A DNA stretch of 64,000 nt from Streptomyces sp. TLI_105 (GTDB lineage: Bacteria > Actinomycetota > Actinomycetes > Streptomycetales > Streptomycetaceae). The translations under genes and the position numbers were made by a program. Positions 17,607-25,868 of this stretch are shown here, in pieces. The DNA is taken from NCBI RefSeq assembly GCF_900105415.1, contig NZ_FNSM01000001.1, positions 2,890,501-2,954,500 on the forward strand. Reading direction: 5' to 3'. The notes below the pieces were generated by a model. It was given only the letters and a program-made list of their open reading frames with translations, was not told the origin of the DNA and did no database searches. Within the stretch, counting starts at the first letter, position 1. Every line of letters begins with the position of its first letter.

Positions 17607-18266
17607 GTGAGCGCCATCGAGCAGACAGAGGCAGCACGCCCTCGGGGCACGCGCCTGCCGCGACGTGCCCGACGGAACCAGCTGCTCGGCGCGGCCCAGG
17701 AGGTCTTCGTCGCCCAGGGGTACCACTCCGCCGCCATGGACGACATCGCCGAGCGGGCCGGCGTCAGCAAGCCGGTGTTGTACCAGCACTTCCCCGGGAA
17801 GCTGGAGCTCTATCTCGCCCTGCTCGACCAGCACTGCGAGGCCCTCCTGCAGGCCGTGCGCACGGCGCTGGCCTCCACCACGGACAACAAGCTCCGGGTC
17901 GCGGCGACGATGGACGCGTACTTCGCGTACGTGGAGGACGAGGGCGGCGCGTTCCGGCTCGTCTTCGAGTCCGACCTGACGAACGAGCCGGCCGTACGCG
18001 AGCGCGTGGACCGGGTCAGCCTGCAGTGCGCGGAGGCCATCTCCGACGTGATCGCCGAGGACACCGGCCTGTCGAAGGACGAGTCGATGCTGCTCGCCGT
18101 CGGCCTCGGCGGGGTCTCCCAGGTCGTGGCCCGCTACTGGCTGTCCAGCGGATCGGGCATCCCCCGCGACAAGGCGGTCGGCCTGCTCACCTCGCTCGCC
18201 TGGCGCGGCATCGCGGGCTTCCCGCTGCACCCGGTGGACGGCCAGCTGAGCGCCGAGGGCCACTGA
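17607..18266 (+). CDS. TetR/AcrR family transcriptional regulator
   Basis: 219 residues from the GTG at 17607, which follows GGGAGG at four bases; an ATG at 17583 lacks a ribosome site. Residues about 20-70 form the helix-turn-helix (LLGAAQEVFVAQGYHSAAM, then DIAERAGVSKPVLYQHF, the standard TetR recognition helix). The C-terminal ligand domain is helical and unassigned. The upstream 150 bases are AT-richer than the surroundings and may hold its own operator. No obviously divergent target gene is adjacent; the downstream DUF3107 gene is 143 bp away. Confidence 0.92.
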   Translation: MSAIEQTEAARPRGTRLPRRARRNQLLGAAQEVFVAQGYHSAAMDDIAERAGVSKPVLYQHFPGKLELYLALLDQHCEALLQAVRTALASTTDNKLRVAATMDAYFAYVEDEGGAFRLVFESDLTNEPAVRERVDRVSLQCAEAISDVIAEDTGLSKDESMLLAVGLGGVSQVVARYWLSSGSGIPRDKAVGLLTSLAWRGIAGFPLHPVDGQLSAEGH

Positions 18267-18409
18267 CGCCCTCCCACGCGCCGCATTCCCGGATGCTGTT
18301 CGCTCCTGGCGTGCGGCGGCTGACCCGTGCGGGTCCCCTCACCGGGCTAATGTGTGCAGCGTACGGCGCGGGTATTCGCGCAACGCTGACCGTTCGGAGG
18401 GACATAGCC

Positions 18410-18637
18410 GTGGAGGTCAAGATCGGCGTGCAGCACGCGCCCCGGGAGATCGTTCTGGAGAGCGGGCAGTCCGCCGAGGAGGTCGAGCGCGCGGTGGCCG
18501 ACGCGCTGGCCGGCAAGGCGCAGCTGCTCAGCCTCTCGGACGAGAAGGGCCGCAAGGTCCTCGTTCCCGCCGAGAAGATCGCGTACGTGGAGCTCGGCGA
18601 GCCCACCGTGCGTCGTGTGGGCTTCGGCGCGCTCTGA
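18410..18637 (+). CDS. DUF3107 family protein
   Basis: 75 residues starting VEVKIGVQHAPREIVLES. The GTG follows CGGAGGG at eight bases, which sets the start. Matches the short DUF3107 family of actinobacteria in length and in the ending IAYVELGEP followed by RRVGFG. Family function unknown. Followed by a strong terminator, so it ends a transcript that may include the TetR gene. Confidence 0.9.
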   Translation: MEVKIGVQHAPREIVLESGQSAEEVERAVADALAGKAQLLSLSDEKGRKVLVPAEKIAYVELGEPTVRRVGFGAL

Positions 18638-18653
18638 GCCCCGGATCCGACGG

Positions 18654-18692
18654 GAAGGGCCCGGTGGACCTCTTCGGTCCACCGGGCCCTTC
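18654..18692 (+). terminator. Terminator after DUF3107 gene
   Basis: A perfect 17-bp stem (18654-18670, 18676-18692) with loop TCTTC, 16 bases past the stop codon. Confidence 0.85.
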
Positions 18693-18826
18693 GTCTGTCC
18701 GCACTCCTGTGTCCGTACCCCTGTACTCCCACGTCAGGGGGTACGGGAGGATTGCGTTCCGGACGCCTGGGGTAGGACGCCTGTGACCGCCCCACCCGCC
18801 CCGCACCCCTCGCGAGGTGATCCGCC

Positions 18827-19096
18827 GTGTTCCTGGAAGCCCTCGGCTCCGCCCTGCTCGGTTTCGCCCTGGCCTGGGTCGCCGCGCAGCGGCTGGCCGA
18901 CCGCCTCCCCGTCCGTGCGATCGTCCTCGTCACCGGGACGCTCGGCGGTGTCTTCGGCGCGCTCGTGACCCACGGGGCGCTGGGCCCCGGTCACTTCCTC
19001 GCCACTCTGATCGGCGCGGTGGCCGTGGCGGCGGTGCTGCTGTCGCTGCTGATCCGCCCGGCCTCCCGCAGACTGCGCCGATCAGCCACTGTCTGA
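18827..19096 (+). CDS. Small integral membrane protein
   Basis: 89 residues, GTG start with GAGGTGA upstream. Three hydrophobic stretches (about 4-20, 30-52, 58-78) and a basic C-terminus RPASRRLRRS, which should lie inside the cell. No domain recognised. It converges on the ferritin-fold gene with a 25-bp gap. Confidence 0.75.
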   Translation: MFLEALGSALLGFALAWVAAQRLADRLPVRAIVLVTGTLGGVFGALVTHGALGPGHFLATLIGAVAVAAVLLSLLIRPASRRLRRSATV

Positions 19097-19121
19097 CCGG
19101 CGCTCGGCCGTCGCCCCAGCC

Positions 19122-19844
19122 TCAGGCCGCAAGGCCCAGGGCGGCCATGCGCTTGGTGTGCGCCTCGGTGATCCGGGAGAACATCCGGCCCACCTCCGCG
19201 AGGTCGAAGCCGTCCGCCACGCCACCGACCAGCATCGTCGAGAGCGCGTCGCGCTCGGCGACCACGCGCTGGGCCTGGGAGAGCGCCTCGCCCATCAGCC
19301 GGCGCGCCCAGAGCGCGAGTCGGCCGCCGACGCGCGGATCGGCGTCGATCGCCGCGCGGACCTTCTCCACCGCGAAGTTGCCGTGGCCGGTGTCGTCGAG
19401 CACGGCGAGGACGAGGTCGCGCGTGTCGGAGTCGAGGCGGGCCGCGACCTCCCGGTAGAAGTCGCTGGCGATCGAGTCGCCCACGTACGCCTTGACCAGG
19501 CCCTCCAGCCAGTCCGAGGGCGCGGTCAGGCGGTGGAAGTCGTCGAGCGCCTTCGCGAAGGGCTCCATGGCCGAGGTCGGCTCGGCGTCGACGGCGGCGA
19601 GGCGGTCCCGCAGCCGCTCGAAGTGCTGGAACTCGGCCGAGGCCATCTTCGCCAGCTCCGCCTTGTCCGCGAGGGTCGGCGCCAGCTTGGCGTCCTCGGC
19701 GAGCCGTTCGAAGGCCGCGAGCTCTCCGTAGGCGAGGGCGCCGAGGAGGTCGATCACGGCGGCGCGGTACTGCGGCTCGGCGGAAGCCTCCGCCCAGTTC
19801 TTGGCGGCGATCCCGGTGGGTGTGGCGTTGTCAGGCGTCTCCAT
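19122..19844 (-). CDS. Ferritin-fold protein, MiaE-like (tRNA-hydroxylase-like) family
   Basis: 240 residues from the ATG at 19844, which has TATTGT seven bases upstream (plus 19852-19857), so it is probably leaderless. A four-helix ferritin-like fold is suggested by YGELAAFERL and the diiron-type motif AEFQHFERL, with further acidic/His positions in SDFYREVAARL and DDTGHGNFAVEKV. The actinobacterial family resembles MiaE_2. True MiaE hydroxylates ms2i6A37 in tRNA, but activity of these relatives is not established, so an iron- or oxygen-related enzyme is the safe statement. Divergent from the helicase gene across a 393-bp gap. Confidence 0.78.
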   Translation of the reverse strand: METPDNATPTGIAAKNWAEASAEPQYRAAVIDLLGALAYGELAAFERLAEDAKLAPTLADKAELAKMASAEFQHFERLRDRLAAVDAEPTSAMEPFAKALDDFHRLTAPSDWLEGLVKAYVGDSIASDFYREVAARLDSDTRDLVLAVLDDTGHGNFAVEKVRAAIDADPRVGGRLALWARRLMGEALSQAQRVVAERDALSTMLVGGVADGFDLAEVGRMFSRITEAHTKRMAALGLAA

Positions 19845-19857
19845 GGAGCGCACAATA

Positions 19858-20237
19858 GCCCGCTCGCGCGGCCCGGTAAGGTCCTGGTCAGTCAGTGTGA
19901 CCGTGCCCTCATCGCGATTTCTCCCGACACACATGCGCGAATCCGGGGTACAGTGGTAAGGCGCCTGCTGAGTATGCGGACATGCTTTCGCACGTTCGGA
20001 CGTATTCGGTGGGCCGACTCATGAATGAGGATGCCCGGTCGGTGGCCCGATCGGCTCCGGCCCGACAGCCCTTCCGGCGGACCCGCGGAAGGGTCACCCT
20101 CAGCGGTACGACGCTCGAGCGACGGCAGTGGTCCCGTGCCACCCGGCGGTGATCTCCCCTGATCCCCCCGGAAGATCCCGGCACGGTACGACCCCCTTCG
20201 TTCGCCTCGCACCGCGTCTCACAGAAGAGGCAGCACC
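19858..20237. other. 380-bp divergent intergenic region: helicase leader
   Basis: It holds no convincing gene. On the plus strand it contains a hairpin (CCCTTCCG 20069-20076 with CGGAAGGG 20086-20093), a CTCAT-GA-ATGAG dyad near 20020 and the ribosome site AGAAGAGG at 20223-20230. A long structured leader is common for DEAD-box helicases under cold or autogenous control, but here it is only a suggestion. Confidence 0.5.
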
Positions 20238-22934
20238 CTGACTACGACTTTCCGTGAACTCGGAATCCTCCCCGAGACGGCCGAGGCCCTGGAGGCCGTC
20301 GGCATCGTCACCCCCTTCCCCATCCAGGAGATGACCCTCCCGGTCGCCCTCACCGGCACCGACGTCATCGGCCAGGCGAAGACCGGCACGGGCAAGACCC
20401 TCGGTTTCGGCCTCCCCATCCTGGAGCGCGTCACCGTCCCCACGGACGTCGAGGCCGGCCGGGCCAAGCCCGAGCAGCTGACCGACGCTCCGCAGGCGCT
20501 CGTCGTCGTCCCCACCCGCGAGCTGTGCCAGCAGGTCACCAACGACCTGCTCACCGCCGGCAAGGTGCGCAACGTCCGCGTGCTCGCCATCTACGGCGGC
20601 CGGGCGTACGAGCCGCAGGTCGAGGCGCTGCAGAAGGGCGTCGACGTCGTCGTCGGCACCCCCGGCCGTCTGCTCGACCTCGCCGGCCAGCGCAAGCTCG
20701 ACCTCTCGCACGTGAAGGTCCTCGTCCTCGACGAGGCCGACGAGATGCTCGACCTGGGCTTCCTGCCCGACGTCGAGAAGATCATGAACATGCTTCCGGC
20801 CAAGCGTCAGACGATGCTGTTCTCGGCGACCATGCCGGGCGCGGTCATCGGCCTGGCCCGCCGCTACATGTCGCAGCCGACGCACATCCGCGCCACCTCG
20901 CCCGACGGCGAGGGCGTGACCGTCGCCAACATCAAGCAGCACGTCTACCGCGCGCACAACATGGACAAGCCGGAGATGGTCTCCCGCATCCTGCAGGCCA
21001 ACGGCCGCGGGCTCGCGATGATCTTCTGCCGTACGAAGCGCACGGCGGCCGACATCGCCGAGCAGCTGGAGCGGCGCGGCTTCGCCTCCGGCGCCGTCCA
21101 CGGCGACCTCGGCCAGGGCGCCCGCGAGCAGGCGCTGCGCGCCTTCCGCAACGGCAAGGTCGACGTGCTCGTCTGCACCGACGTCGCCGCCCGCGGCATC
21201 GACGTCGAGGGCGTCACCCACGTCATCAACTACCAGTCCCCCGAGGACGAGAAGACCTTCCTCCACCGCGTGGGCCGTACCGGCCGCGCCGGCGCCAAGG
21301 GCACCGCGGTGACGCTGGTCGACTGGGACGACATCCCGCGCTGGCAGCTCATCAACAAGGCGCTCGGCCTGGACTTCCACGACCCGGTCGAGACGTACTC
21401 CTCGTCCCCGCACCTCTTCGAGGAGCTGGACATCCCGGCGGGCACCAAGGGCATCCTGCCCCGCGCCGAGCGGACCCGCGCGGGTCTGGGCGCGGAGGAG
21501 CTGGAGGACCTGGGCGAGCCCGGCGGTCGCCGTGGCCGCGGCCCCAAGGCCGCCGAGCGGACCGAGGAGGCTCCGGCCCGTACGCGGACCCCGCGCCAGC
21601 GTCGCCGCACCCGCGGCGGCGGCGAGCTCGACGACGCCCCGGCGGCGGCTCCGGCCGTCGAGTCCGCGGCGGACGAGGCCCCCGCCGAGGCCGGACCGCG
21701 CACCCCGCGCCGTCGCCGTCGCACCCGTGCCGCCGCGGCGGGCTCCGTGCCGGTCGCGGCCCAGGCGGTCACGACGGCTCCGGCCGCCGAGGCGCAGGCC
21801 CCCGAGGCCTCCGTGAAGGCGCCCGTCGTCGAGGCCCCGGCCGCCGCCGAGGTCCCCGTCAAGGCGCCCGTCGTCGAGGCCCCGGTCGCCGCCGAGGCGC
21901 CCGTGAAGGCCCCCGTCGTCGAGGCTCCGGCCGTCGAGGAGCCGAAGGCCCCCCGTCGCCGTGCCCGTGCCGCCCGTCCGGGGGCCGCTCCGGTCGACCG
22001 GGCCCCCGTGGCCGCGGAGCCGGCTCCGGCCCCGCGTCGCCGCCGCGCCCGGGTGGCGCGTCCGGTCGAGGAGACCGTGTCGTTCCAGACGCCCGAGACC
22101 GCCGCGATGGCCCTGATGGCGCAGCGGTCCTCCGAGGCGCCGGTCGTCGAGGCCGCTCCGGTCGTCGTCGAGGAGCCGAAGGCCGAGGAGCCGAAGAAGG
22201 CCCCGCGCCGCCGCACGGCCAAGAAGGCCGTCGCGGAGCCGGTGGCCGAGCCCGTCGTCGAGGCCGTCGCCGCCCCGGTGGCCGAGCCCGTGGCCGAGAC
22301 CCCGGTCGCCGAGACCCCGGTCGCCGAGGCGCCGATCGTCGAGACCCCGGTCGTCGAGGTCCCCGGGCCGCGTCGCCGCCGTACCGCCCGTCGGCCCGCC
22401 GGTTCGCCGGTGACCACCGAGGCGCCGGTGGTCGAGGCCCCGGCCGCCGAGCCCGTCGCCCCTCCGGTCGCGGAGGAGCCCGCGCCGCGCCGTCGCCGTG
22501 CGGCCCGTCGGCCCGCCGGGTCCCCGGTCTCCGGGGCGGCCGCCGAGGTCATCGTCGTCGCTTCGGCGACCGCTCCGGTCGCCGTCGCCGAGCCCGTCGC
22601 GGCTGAGGTTCCGAAGCAGGAGGAGGCCCCGAAGAAGGCCGCCCCGCGCCGCCGCACCACGAAGAAGGCCGTGGCCGAGCCGGTCGCCGAGACCGTCGAG
22701 GCCCCGCCGGCCGAGGAGGCCCCCAAGGCTCCCCGTCGCCGCACGACCAAGAAGGCGGTCGTGGCCGAGGCTCCCGAGGCCTCCGCGCCGAAGACCGAGC
22801 CGAAGGCCCCGGCCCGCCGCCGCACGACCAAGAAGGCGGCGGCCGCCGAGGAGCCGGTGACCGAGGAGGCCCCGAAGAAGGCCGCCCCGCGCCGCCGCAC
22901 CACGAAGAAGGCGGCGGCCCAGCCCGAGGGCTGA
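20238..22934 (+). CDS. DEAD-box RNA helicase with long Ala/Pro/Glu/Lys/Arg-rich tail, apparent CTG start
   Basis: 898 residues if it starts at the CTG at 20238. No ATG, GTG or TTG exists in frame between the stop at 20160 and ATG 20331, and starting at 20331 would remove the upstream Phe (residue 5) and PFPIQ (residues 26-30) of the Q motif. AGAAGAGG precedes the CTG by seven bases. Core motifs: AKTGTGKT, PTRELCQQ, DEADEMLDLGF, SAT, ARGID, HRVGRTGRAG (ends about 360). The remaining ~450 residues are low complexity: RRRRTR clusters, three 15-residue VKAPVVEAP repeats (21813-21947) and repeated PRRRTTKKA blocks like the tails of actinobacterial histone-like proteins, which likely bind RNA or DNA. 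Expected role: RNA unwinding, ribosome assembly or mRNA decay. Confidence 0.92.
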   Translation: MTTTFRELGILPETAEALEAVGIVTPFPIQEMTLPVALTGTDVIGQAKTGTGKTLGFGLPILERVTVPTDVEAGRAKPEQLTDAPQALVVVPTRELCQQVTNDLLTAGKVRNVRVLAIYGGRAYEPQVEALQKGVDVVVGTPGRLLDLAGQRKLDLSHVKVLVLDEADEMLDLGFLPDVEKIMNMLPAKRQTMLFSATMPGAVIGLARRYMSQPTHIRATSPDGEGVTVANIKQHVYRAHNMDKPEMVSRILQANGRGLAMIFCRTKRTAADIAEQLERRGFASGAVHGDLGQGAREQALRAFRNGKVDVLVCTDVAARGIDVEGVTHVINYQSPEDEKTFLHRVGRTGRAGAKGTAVTLVDWDDIPRWQLINKALGLDFHDPVETYSSSPHLFEELDIPAGTKGILPRAERTRAGLGAEELEDLGEPGGRRGRGPKAAERTEEAPARTRTPRQRRRTRGGGELDDAPAAAPAVESAADEAPAEAGPRTPRRRRRTRAAAAGSVPVAAQAVTTAPAAEAQAPEASVKAPVVEAPAAAEVPVKAPVVEAPVAAEAPVKAPVVEAPAVEEPKAPRRRARAARPGAAPVDRAPVAAEPAPAPRRRRARVARPVEETVSFQTPETAAMALMAQRSSEAPVVEAAPVVVEEPKAEEPKKAPRRRTAKKAVAEPVAEPVVEAVAAPVAEPVAETPVAETPVAEAPIVETPVVEVPGPRRRRTARRPAGSPVTTEAPVVEAPAAEPVAPPVAEEPAPRRRRAARRPAGSPVSGAAAEVIVVASATAPVAVAEPVAAEVPKQEEAPKKAAPRRRTTKKAVAEPVAETVEAPPAEEAPKAPRRRTTKKAVVAEAPEASAPKTEPKAPARRRTTKKAAAAEEPVTEEAPKKAAPRRRTTKKAAAQPEG

Positions 22935-22950
22935 TCCCCGTCGCCGGTCC

Positions 22951-22987
22951 CGAGCGGCCCGCCCCCACCAGGGGGTCGGGCCGCTCG
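22951..22987 (+). terminator. Terminator after the helicase gene
   Basis: CGAGCGGCCCG plus five C pair with five G and CGGGCCGCTCG across loop ACCA, with one bulged T; 16 bp, starting 17 bases past the stop. Confidence 0.8.
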
Positions 22988-23020
22988 GCCGTCTCCCGGC
23001 CTCCCCGTTACAGTCCAGAT

Positions 23021-23908
23021 ATGAGCAAGCCCCGTTCCCTCGTCCTGCCGCCCCGCACCCGTGCCCGTCGTCTGGAGACCGCGCGGGGGCCGTTCGCCGT
23101 GCTCGACACGGAGCCGGCGGGCGAGCGGCGGGGCACGGTACTGCTGCTGCCCGGGTACACCGGCAGCAAGGAGGACTTCCTCGCTCTCCTTGGACCGCTG
23201 AGCGAGGCCGGGTACCGGGCGGTGGCCGTGGACGGGCGCGGCCAGAACGAGACGCCGGGTCCCCGGGGCCGGGCCGCCTACCGTCGCAAGGCGCTCGCGC
23301 TCGACGCGGTGGCGCAGGCGGCGGCGCTCGGGGACGGCCCCGTGCATCTGGTCGGCCACTCCTTCGGGGGCCTGGTGGCCCGCGCGGCGGCCGCCCTCGC
23401 GCCGGGCGCCTTCCGTTCGCTCACCCTGCTCTCCTCGGGCCCCGGCCGGGTGGCCCGGCCGCAGCGGATCCGGGTGCGGGTGCTGCGCGCCGCGCTCGCG
23501 GTGCTGCCGAAGGAGCAGGTGTGGCAGGCCATGTGCTGGCTGGACAGCCGGGGCGAGGAGCCGGCCACGGGTGACACGCCGGAGCTGGCGGGCTTCCTGC
23601 GGCGACGCTGGATGCGCACCCGTATCGCCCAACTCGCGGGCACGGGACGGCTGCTGTTGGACCGTCAGGACGGTACGGAGGAGCTGGCCGCGCTGCGCAT
23701 GCCGCTGCACTTCGCGTACGGGGCGGACGAGATGGTCTGGGCCCCGGCGGACCTGTCGGCGGCGGCCGCCCGCACCGGGGCGCACCACACGGTGGTGGCG
23801 GGCGCCGGCCACTCCCCCAATGTGTCGCACCCCCAGGAGCTGGCGGACCGCCTCGCCGGCTTCTGGGAGCGGACGGGCAGCCCGGCCAGGGTCAGTACTG
23901 CGCCTTGA
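23021..23908 (+). CDS. Alpha/beta hydrolase
   Basis: 295 residues. Motifs in order: LLLPGYTGSKEDF (oxyanion strand, about 43-55), GRGQNETPG, nucleophile elbow GHSFGG with Ser about 112, acid in FAYGADEMVW and His in GAGHSPN. Complete triad, no signal peptide. Function unspecified (esterase or haloperoxidase-like). The ATG has no Shine-Dalgarno, and TACAGT at 23009-23014 sits six bases before it, suggesting a leaderless mRNA. The 3' end overlaps the convergent NYN gene by 17 bp. Confidence 0.88.
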   Translation: MSKPRSLVLPPRTRARRLETARGPFAVLDTEPAGERRGTVLLLPGYTGSKEDFLALLGPLSEAGYRAVAVDGRGQNETPGPRGRAAYRRKALALDAVAQAAALGDGPVHLVGHSFGGLVARAAAALAPGAFRSLTLLSSGPGRVARPQRIRVRVLRAALAVLPKEQVWQAMCWLDSRGEEPATGDTPELAGFLRRRWMRTRIAQLAGTGRLLLDRQDGTEELAALRMPLHFAYGADEMVWAPADLSAAAARTGAHHTVVAGAGHSPNVSHPQELADRLAGFWERTGSPARVSTAP

Positions 23909-24833
23909 GGTGCTGCCAGAAGCCGTCGCGCAGGGAGCGCCGGAGCGCGGCGTGGCCGCGCAGGGAGCGGCTGAGCAGGCGTTCCGCCTCGACGAGCAGG
24001 TCCTGGTCGACCCCTCCGGGCAGGTAGGGCGCGCCCGGCAGGAGTTCGGCGAGCCGGTCCCGGCCGCGCTCGGCGAGCCAGGCGGCCGCGATCTGGGCGC
24101 CGACGAAGCGCACCTCCTCGCGGGAGGGCGGCGGCTCGCCCTCGTTCTCGTACGTGGTGACGGGGCGGCGCGTGACGTACGGGCGGCAGAAGTCCAGCTC
24201 GAAGGTGCGCTGGCTGTCGACCTCCCAGAGCAGTGCCTCGGCCTGGTTGCGTCCCTCGGCGGCCTCGATGCCCCAGAGGTGGACGCGGGCGCCGTAGCCC
24301 TGGGCGGCCTCGACGGCCGAGACGAGGTCCTCGTCGCCGCCGACGAGGGCGGCGTCGCTGATGGCGCGGTGGCGGGCGAGGGACTCCAGGTCGGTGCGGA
24401 TGAGGGAGTCGACGCCCTTCTGCTGGTTGCTGGCGTTGAGGTTGCCGAGGCGGACCTTGACGTCGGGGAGTTCGGCGATGGCCTGCTGCTCGGGGGTGTG
24501 GATGCGGCGGCGGGCGCCGTCGTACCAGTAGACGCGGAGGAGCCGGCTGTCCGCGAAGATCGTGCGGGCCTTGTCGATGAAGGCCTCGATGAGGCCCTCG
24601 GCGTCGAGGTCGAAGGAGCGCCGGTCCTCGGTGCCCGCCACCAGCAACCCGGCCGCAGCATGGACGTAACCTGCGTCGACGAAGATGGCGTGGGTGGAGG
24701 GGGTCTTGGCCACCTCGGCCAGCATCCGCTGCAGGAGCTCATTGGTGCGCTCCAGGCGGGTGTCCAGCGCGCACAGGCGGGCATCGGTGTCGGTGTGGGC
24801 CTCGGTCGGCCGGGGGGTGTCTGCGTCGTTCAT
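23892..24833 (-). CDS. NYN-domain (PIN-like) putative ribonuclease
   Basis: 313 residues from the ATG at 24833; a GTG at 24872 would add 13 residues and cannot be excluded. A short helical N-terminus (LCALDTRLERTNELLQRML, possible coiled coil) leads into a NYN domain: IFVDAGYVHAAAGLL with the first metal-binding Asp, then DSLIRTDLESLA and VGGDEDLVSAVEAA with further acidic residues. These match the PIN-like four-acid centre, so RNase activity is likely. The C-terminal ~100 residues are helical and unassigned. Overlaps convergently with the hydrolase. Divergent from the sigma-R-driven small gene. Confidence 0.85.
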   Translation of the reverse strand: MNDADTPRPTEAHTDTDARLCALDTRLERTNELLQRMLAEVAKTPSTHAIFVDAGYVHAAAGLLVAGTEDRRSFDLDAEGLIEAFIDKARTIFADSRLLRVYWYDGARRRIHTPEQQAIAELPDVKVRLGNLNASNQQKGVDSLIRTDLESLARHRAISDAALVGGDEDLVSAVEAAQGYGARVHLWGIEAAEGRNQAEALLWEVDSQRTFELDFCRPYVTRRPVTTYENEGEPPPSREEVRFVGAQIAAAWLAERGRDRLAELLPGAPYLPGGVDQDLLVEAERLLSRSLRGHAALRRSLRDGFWQHLKAQY

Positions 24834-24909
24834 ACGGGGCTCATTGTCCGCCGCTCCGGGACCGGTCGCCACACTCTCTTACCTGCGAGTAGTTAGCCAT
24901 CCGAAAATT

Positions 24910-24926
24910 TTCCTTAGCGTAAGGAA
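24910..24926. promoter_or_regulatory. TTCCTTA-GCG-TAAGGAA dyad overlapping a sigma-R -35 box
   Basis: A perfect 7-bp inverted repeat with 3-bp spacer in an AT-rich patch. Its right arm contains the GGAA of the -35 element at 24923-24927, so a bound repressor would compete with RNA polymerase. Confidence 0.5.
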
Positions 24927-24948
24927 TGTTTGCAGGATGCACGTCGTT
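24923..24948 (+). promoter_or_regulatory. Sigma-R-type promoter
   Basis: GGAAT (24923-24927), exactly 18 bases, GTT (24946-24948). Matches GGGAAT-N18-GTT. It lies about 55 bases upstream of the 50-residue ORF's start. A GTTAC/GTAAC dyad covers the -10 region. Confidence 0.75.
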
Positions 24949-25008
24949 ACACCCATACGTAACGCAGTTCTCCATCAGGAGGATCAACTCAGACGAAGGG
25001 AGAAGCCC

Positions 25009-25161
25009 GTGCGCTTCGAAATCCTGCGACTCGACGACATCGACGGCACGCCCGTCGACCGGACCGTCGTGGACGCCGCCTCCGTCAATCGGATCGTGCA
25101 GCAGGCCGCCTCGATCGGCCAGCGCATCTGGATCCGCCCCGCCGAGACCTCGGCCTCGTAA
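25009..25161 (+). CDS. 50-residue protein under a sigma-R-type promoter
   Basis: GTG start with AAGGGAG seven bases upstream; 50 residues beginning VRFEILRLDDIDGTPVD and ending RPAETSAS. The sequence looks like a folded beta-alpha mini-domain with mixed hydrophobic and acidic residues. No Cys is present, so it is not itself a thiol redox protein. No family recognised, though similar short proteins occur in Streptomyces. The sigma-R-type promoter suggests a role in the disulfide-stress response. Confidence 0.75.
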   Translation: MRFEILRLDDIDGTPVDRTVVDAASVNRIVQQAASIGQRIWIRPAETSAS

Positions 25162-25185
25162 CAGGTCGGGTCCATCCCACGCACC

Positions 25186-25231
25186 GCGCCCCCGCACGGA
25201 CTTCGCAAGAGCGGAATCCGTACGGGGGCGC
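25186..25231. terminator. Bidirectional terminator between convergent genes
   Basis: A 15-bp inverted repeat with one mismatch (25186-25200, 25217-25231), loop 16 nt, between the 50-residue gene and the MarC gene. Confidence 0.75.
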
Positions 25232-25262
25232 AGTGGTGTCCGGGGCTCCCCCGGGTGCCGGC

Positions 25263-25868
25263 TCAGGCGTTCTGGATCACCTGGGTGATGCCGTTGATGA
25301 TCTGCTGCACCGCGATGGCGGAGAGCATCATGCCGGCGAGGCGGGTCACCAGGACGACGCCGCCGTCCTTGATGACGCGGATGATCAGCAGCGAGTACCG
25401 CATGGTCAGCCAGAGCACGACGTGCATGGCGGCGATGGCGGTCCAGACGGAGACCTGCGAGGCCACGCTGTCGGCGTTCTGCACGGCGAGGATGACCGAG
25501 ACGATCGCGCCCGGCCCGGCGAGCAGGGGCATGCCGAGCGGCACGAGGGCAACGTTGACGTCCTTGGTCTGCTTGGGCTCGTCGGTCTTGCCGGTGAGCA
25601 GGTCGAGCGCGATGAGCAGCAGCAGGAGACCGCCCGCGATCATCAGCGCGGGGACGGAGACGTGCAGGTAGTCCAGGATCTGCTGGCCCAGCAGACCGAA
25701 GACGGTGATGACGCCGAAGGCGACGGCGACGGCCTGCCAGGCCATCCGGCGCTGCACCTTGGCGGCGCGGCCGGAGGTGAGGGCGAGGAAGATCGGGGTG
25801 ATCCCGGGGGGATCCATGATGACGAAGAGGGTGAGGAACAGCGAGCCGAAGACGGCGACGTCGAACAC
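25263..25868 (-). CDS. MarC family integral membrane protein
   Basis: 201 residues from the GTG at 25868. Six hydrophobic segments; the conserved MarC region near the N-terminus reads LFVIMDPPGITPIFLAL, with a matching central segment VPLGMPLLAGPGAI. The duplicated P-x-G helices are typical of UPF0056/MarC proteins. Despite the name, MarC is not established as a multidrug resistance protein; a small-molecule transporter is assumed. Longer upstream starts give Pro/Arg-rich filler and were rejected. Confidence 0.9.
   Translation of the reverse strand: MFDVAVFGSLFLTLFVIMDPPGITPIFLALTSGRAAKVQRRMAWQAVAVAFGVITVFGLLGQQILDYLHVSVPALMIAGGLLLLLIALDLLTGKTDEPKQTKDVNVALVPLGMPLLAGPGAIVSVILAVQNADSVASQVSVWTAIAAMHVVLWLTMRYSLLIIRVIKDGGVVLVTRLAGMMLSAIAVQQIINGITQVIQNA

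Noticed and set aside
21230..24784. A 1184-codon open frame on the minus strand across the helicase tail.
   Set aside because: Mirror of the repetitive tail and the NYN gene; translation is Ser/Gly/Pro-rich without motifs.
24910..24926. The dyad was considered as an iron-regulator (DmdR/IdeR) box.
   Set aside because: It does not match the TTAGGTTAG-type consensus.
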